5,638 nt of DNA from an uncultured Clostridia bacterium (GTDB lineage Bacteria; Bacillota; Clostridia; Oscillospirales; Acutalibacteraceae). The DNA is taken from the NCBI GenBank assembly GCA_947165615.1, contig CAMVBD010000121.1, forward strand, positions 1-5,638, read 5' to 3'. The notes under the pieces are model-generated. The model saw only the letters and a program-made list of their open reading frames with translations, was not told the DNA's origin and ran no database searches. This document shows positions 4,990-5,638 of the stretch, in pieces (the stretch's first letter is position 1; each line of letters opens with the position of its first letter). Made by a program: the position numbers and the translations under genes.

Positions 4990-5015
4990 CGTGCGCCCGC
5001 CGCGCACAGCGCGGC
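4988..5015 (+). repeat. REP-like unit, copy 4, just after the VTC stop
   Basis: Single head CCCGTGCGCCCG runs into the hairpin GCCGCGC-ACA-GCGCGGC (4999-5015), perfect 7-bp stem. It matches 3860-3887 in 27 of 28 bases; the only difference is in the loop. It begins 2 bases beyond the minus-strand stop codon at 5018, the same placement as copy 3 after the DUF4956 stop. Confidence 0.75.
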
Positions 5016-5017
5016 TA

Positions 5018-5638
5018 TTATCCCGCTTTTCCGGCGGCAAGGCGGCTTTGATACGCGGCGCCGTATTTCGAGAAACTCGTTTTATAGATCTTGCCGTCGG
5101 ACAGGGCTTTTGTCAGCCACAGGGGCATGGCGTCCTGCACCTTGAGTTCGAGGATCGCGTATCCCTCCGGCAGCAGCAGGTCGCCGTCCATGGAGGTGGT
5201 GAGGTTCAGGTCGTCAAAGCGGCAGCGGGGGTTGTAGTCGATGGTGAGCCTGAGGTCCCCGTCCGGCTCAAAATATGCCGTGCGGTCGTAGATGATGAGG
5301 CACGCGGGACGAAGAAGCCCGTAGTAGTCCCGGAAGTACCGGATCTCGCTGTTGATCTGTCCCCCGGCGCAGATGTCGCCGTCGCCGCTGAAGAATTTGT
5401 CGACCAGAGGGATCGTGGACTGCACGCGCCGTTTATAGACGATGCCGTAGGCCTTGCGCTTGAGTTCCAGAAACACGGGGCTTTGGTCTGTCGCCATGCC
5501 GTAGGAGCGCAGCCGCACCTTTTCCTTGAACGCGGGCTTTTCGATGGAGGCGCGGACAAGCCGGTAGTCCGGGGTGTCGTAGTAAAGGGAGGCGATGCTC
5601 GTCAGCCCGTACTGATCGATTTGCATGTGCCCGTCAAG
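5018..5638 (-). CDS. VTC-domain (polyphosphate polymerase-like) protein, N-terminus missing
   Basis: The minus-strand frame stays open to the right edge (LDGH precedes the ATG at 5626), so 206 residues are visible and about 30 N-terminal residues, including the usual basic first strand, are off-window. The ATG at 5626 is internal. The VTC fold is a triphosphate tunnel: in yeast Vtc4 it makes polyphosphate from ATP on a basic, tunnel-lining surface. Numbering from that Met, visible signature residues are SLYYDTPD (13-20), IEKPAFKEKVRLRSYG (28-43, with Lys36, Arg38, Arg40), LELKRK (53-58), YKRR (64-67), YDR (113-115), ILELK (158-162, with Glu160 and Lys162) and KTSFSKYG (182-189). All the main basic and acidic tunnel positions look intact, so it is probably active, though the product in bacteria is inferred. 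It is the first visible gene of the minus-strand set and lies upstream of its frequent neighbour DUF4956. Confidence 0.95.
   Translation of the reverse strand, partial: LDGHMQIDQYGLTSIASLYYDTPDYRLVRASIEKPAFKEKVRLRSYGMATDQSPVFLELKRKAYGIVYKRRVQSTIPLVDKFFSGDGDICAGGQINSEIRYFRDYYGLLRPACLIIYDRTAYFEPDGDLRLTIDYNPRCRFDDLNLTTSMDGDLLLPEGYAILELKVQDAMPLWLTKALSDGKIYKTSFSKYGAAYQSRLAAGKAG

Larger units (their letters stand above)
4563..5017. other. 455-bp intergenic region between VTC and DUF4956 genes, almost entirely repeats
   Basis: No gene is supported. It contains two copies of a GTTGGGT/CGGAGCC block (4585-4628 and 4694-4730), a small hairpin and an AT-rich tract between them (4641-4693), a 222-bp unit bounded by a 30-bp inverted repeat (4739-4960), and a REP-like unit touching the VTC stop (4988-5015). 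No convincing -35/-10 pair was found for the DUF4956 gene; the AT-rich tract at 4661-4693 offers only -10-like sequence. Expression may depend on read-through from the VTC gene. Confidence 0.7.

Noticed and set aside
5624..5626. ATG as start of the VTC gene
   Set aside because: The frame is open to the edge, and the family has about 30 further residues, including a basic first strand, before this point.

Overview
The window looks like chromosomal DNA from a GC-rich, probably gut-associated and uncultured clostridial Firmicute (Oscillospirales- or Christensenellales-like). The reasons are AGGA-type ribosome binding sites, a typical lipoprotein signal on a DUF4353 (Cthe_2159-type) protein, the VTC/DUF4956/DUF4353 gene set that is common in Clostridia, a GH127 plant-glycan enzyme, and intergenic spaces packed with GC-rich hairpin repeats. 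The lineage is inferred; there is no rRNA or tRNA in the window to fix it.

Layout. Bases 1-1696 (+ strand) carry the 3' part of a GH127 (DUF1680) beta-L-arabinofuranosidase-family gene, cut by the left edge. It converges on a minus-strand block, and a hairpin at 1713-1738 lies between the two stop codons and can serve both as terminator. The minus-strand block, in transcription order from the right edge, is: a VTC-domain polyphosphate-polymerase-like protein (5018 to beyond 5638, N-terminus cut off), a DUF4956 membrane protein (3891-4562), and a secreted lipoprotein with an Asp/Gly-rich beta-helix (DUF4353, 1755-3449). No gene is supported on the plus strand after 1696.

The two spaces between the minus-strand genes (441 and 455 bp) hold no credible gene. 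They are dense in repeats: REP-like units with a CCGTGCGCCCG head and a triloop hairpin (four copies, two of them just downstream of stop codons), a 30-bp perfect inverted repeat enclosing a 222-bp unit that contains a 40-bp direct repeat, a duplicated GTTGGGT-heptamer/hairpin block, a 19-bp hairpin direct repeat, and a CCCCC/GGGGG hairpin followed by a GTCGAC hairpin. One AT-rich island (3728-3804) contains a plausible minus-strand promoter.

How the genes may work together. VTC and DUF4956 proteins are repeatedly found side by side in Firmicutes, often with CotH-type kinase and DUF4353 genes. The natural reading is a cell-envelope module: a cytosolic triphosphate-tunnel enzyme, its membrane partner, and a surface-anchored beta-helix that may bind acidic glycans or calcium. 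The joint function is not established, and this reading is inference. The GH127 enzyme is convergent and probably belongs to a separate arabinose-glycan degradation locus to the left.
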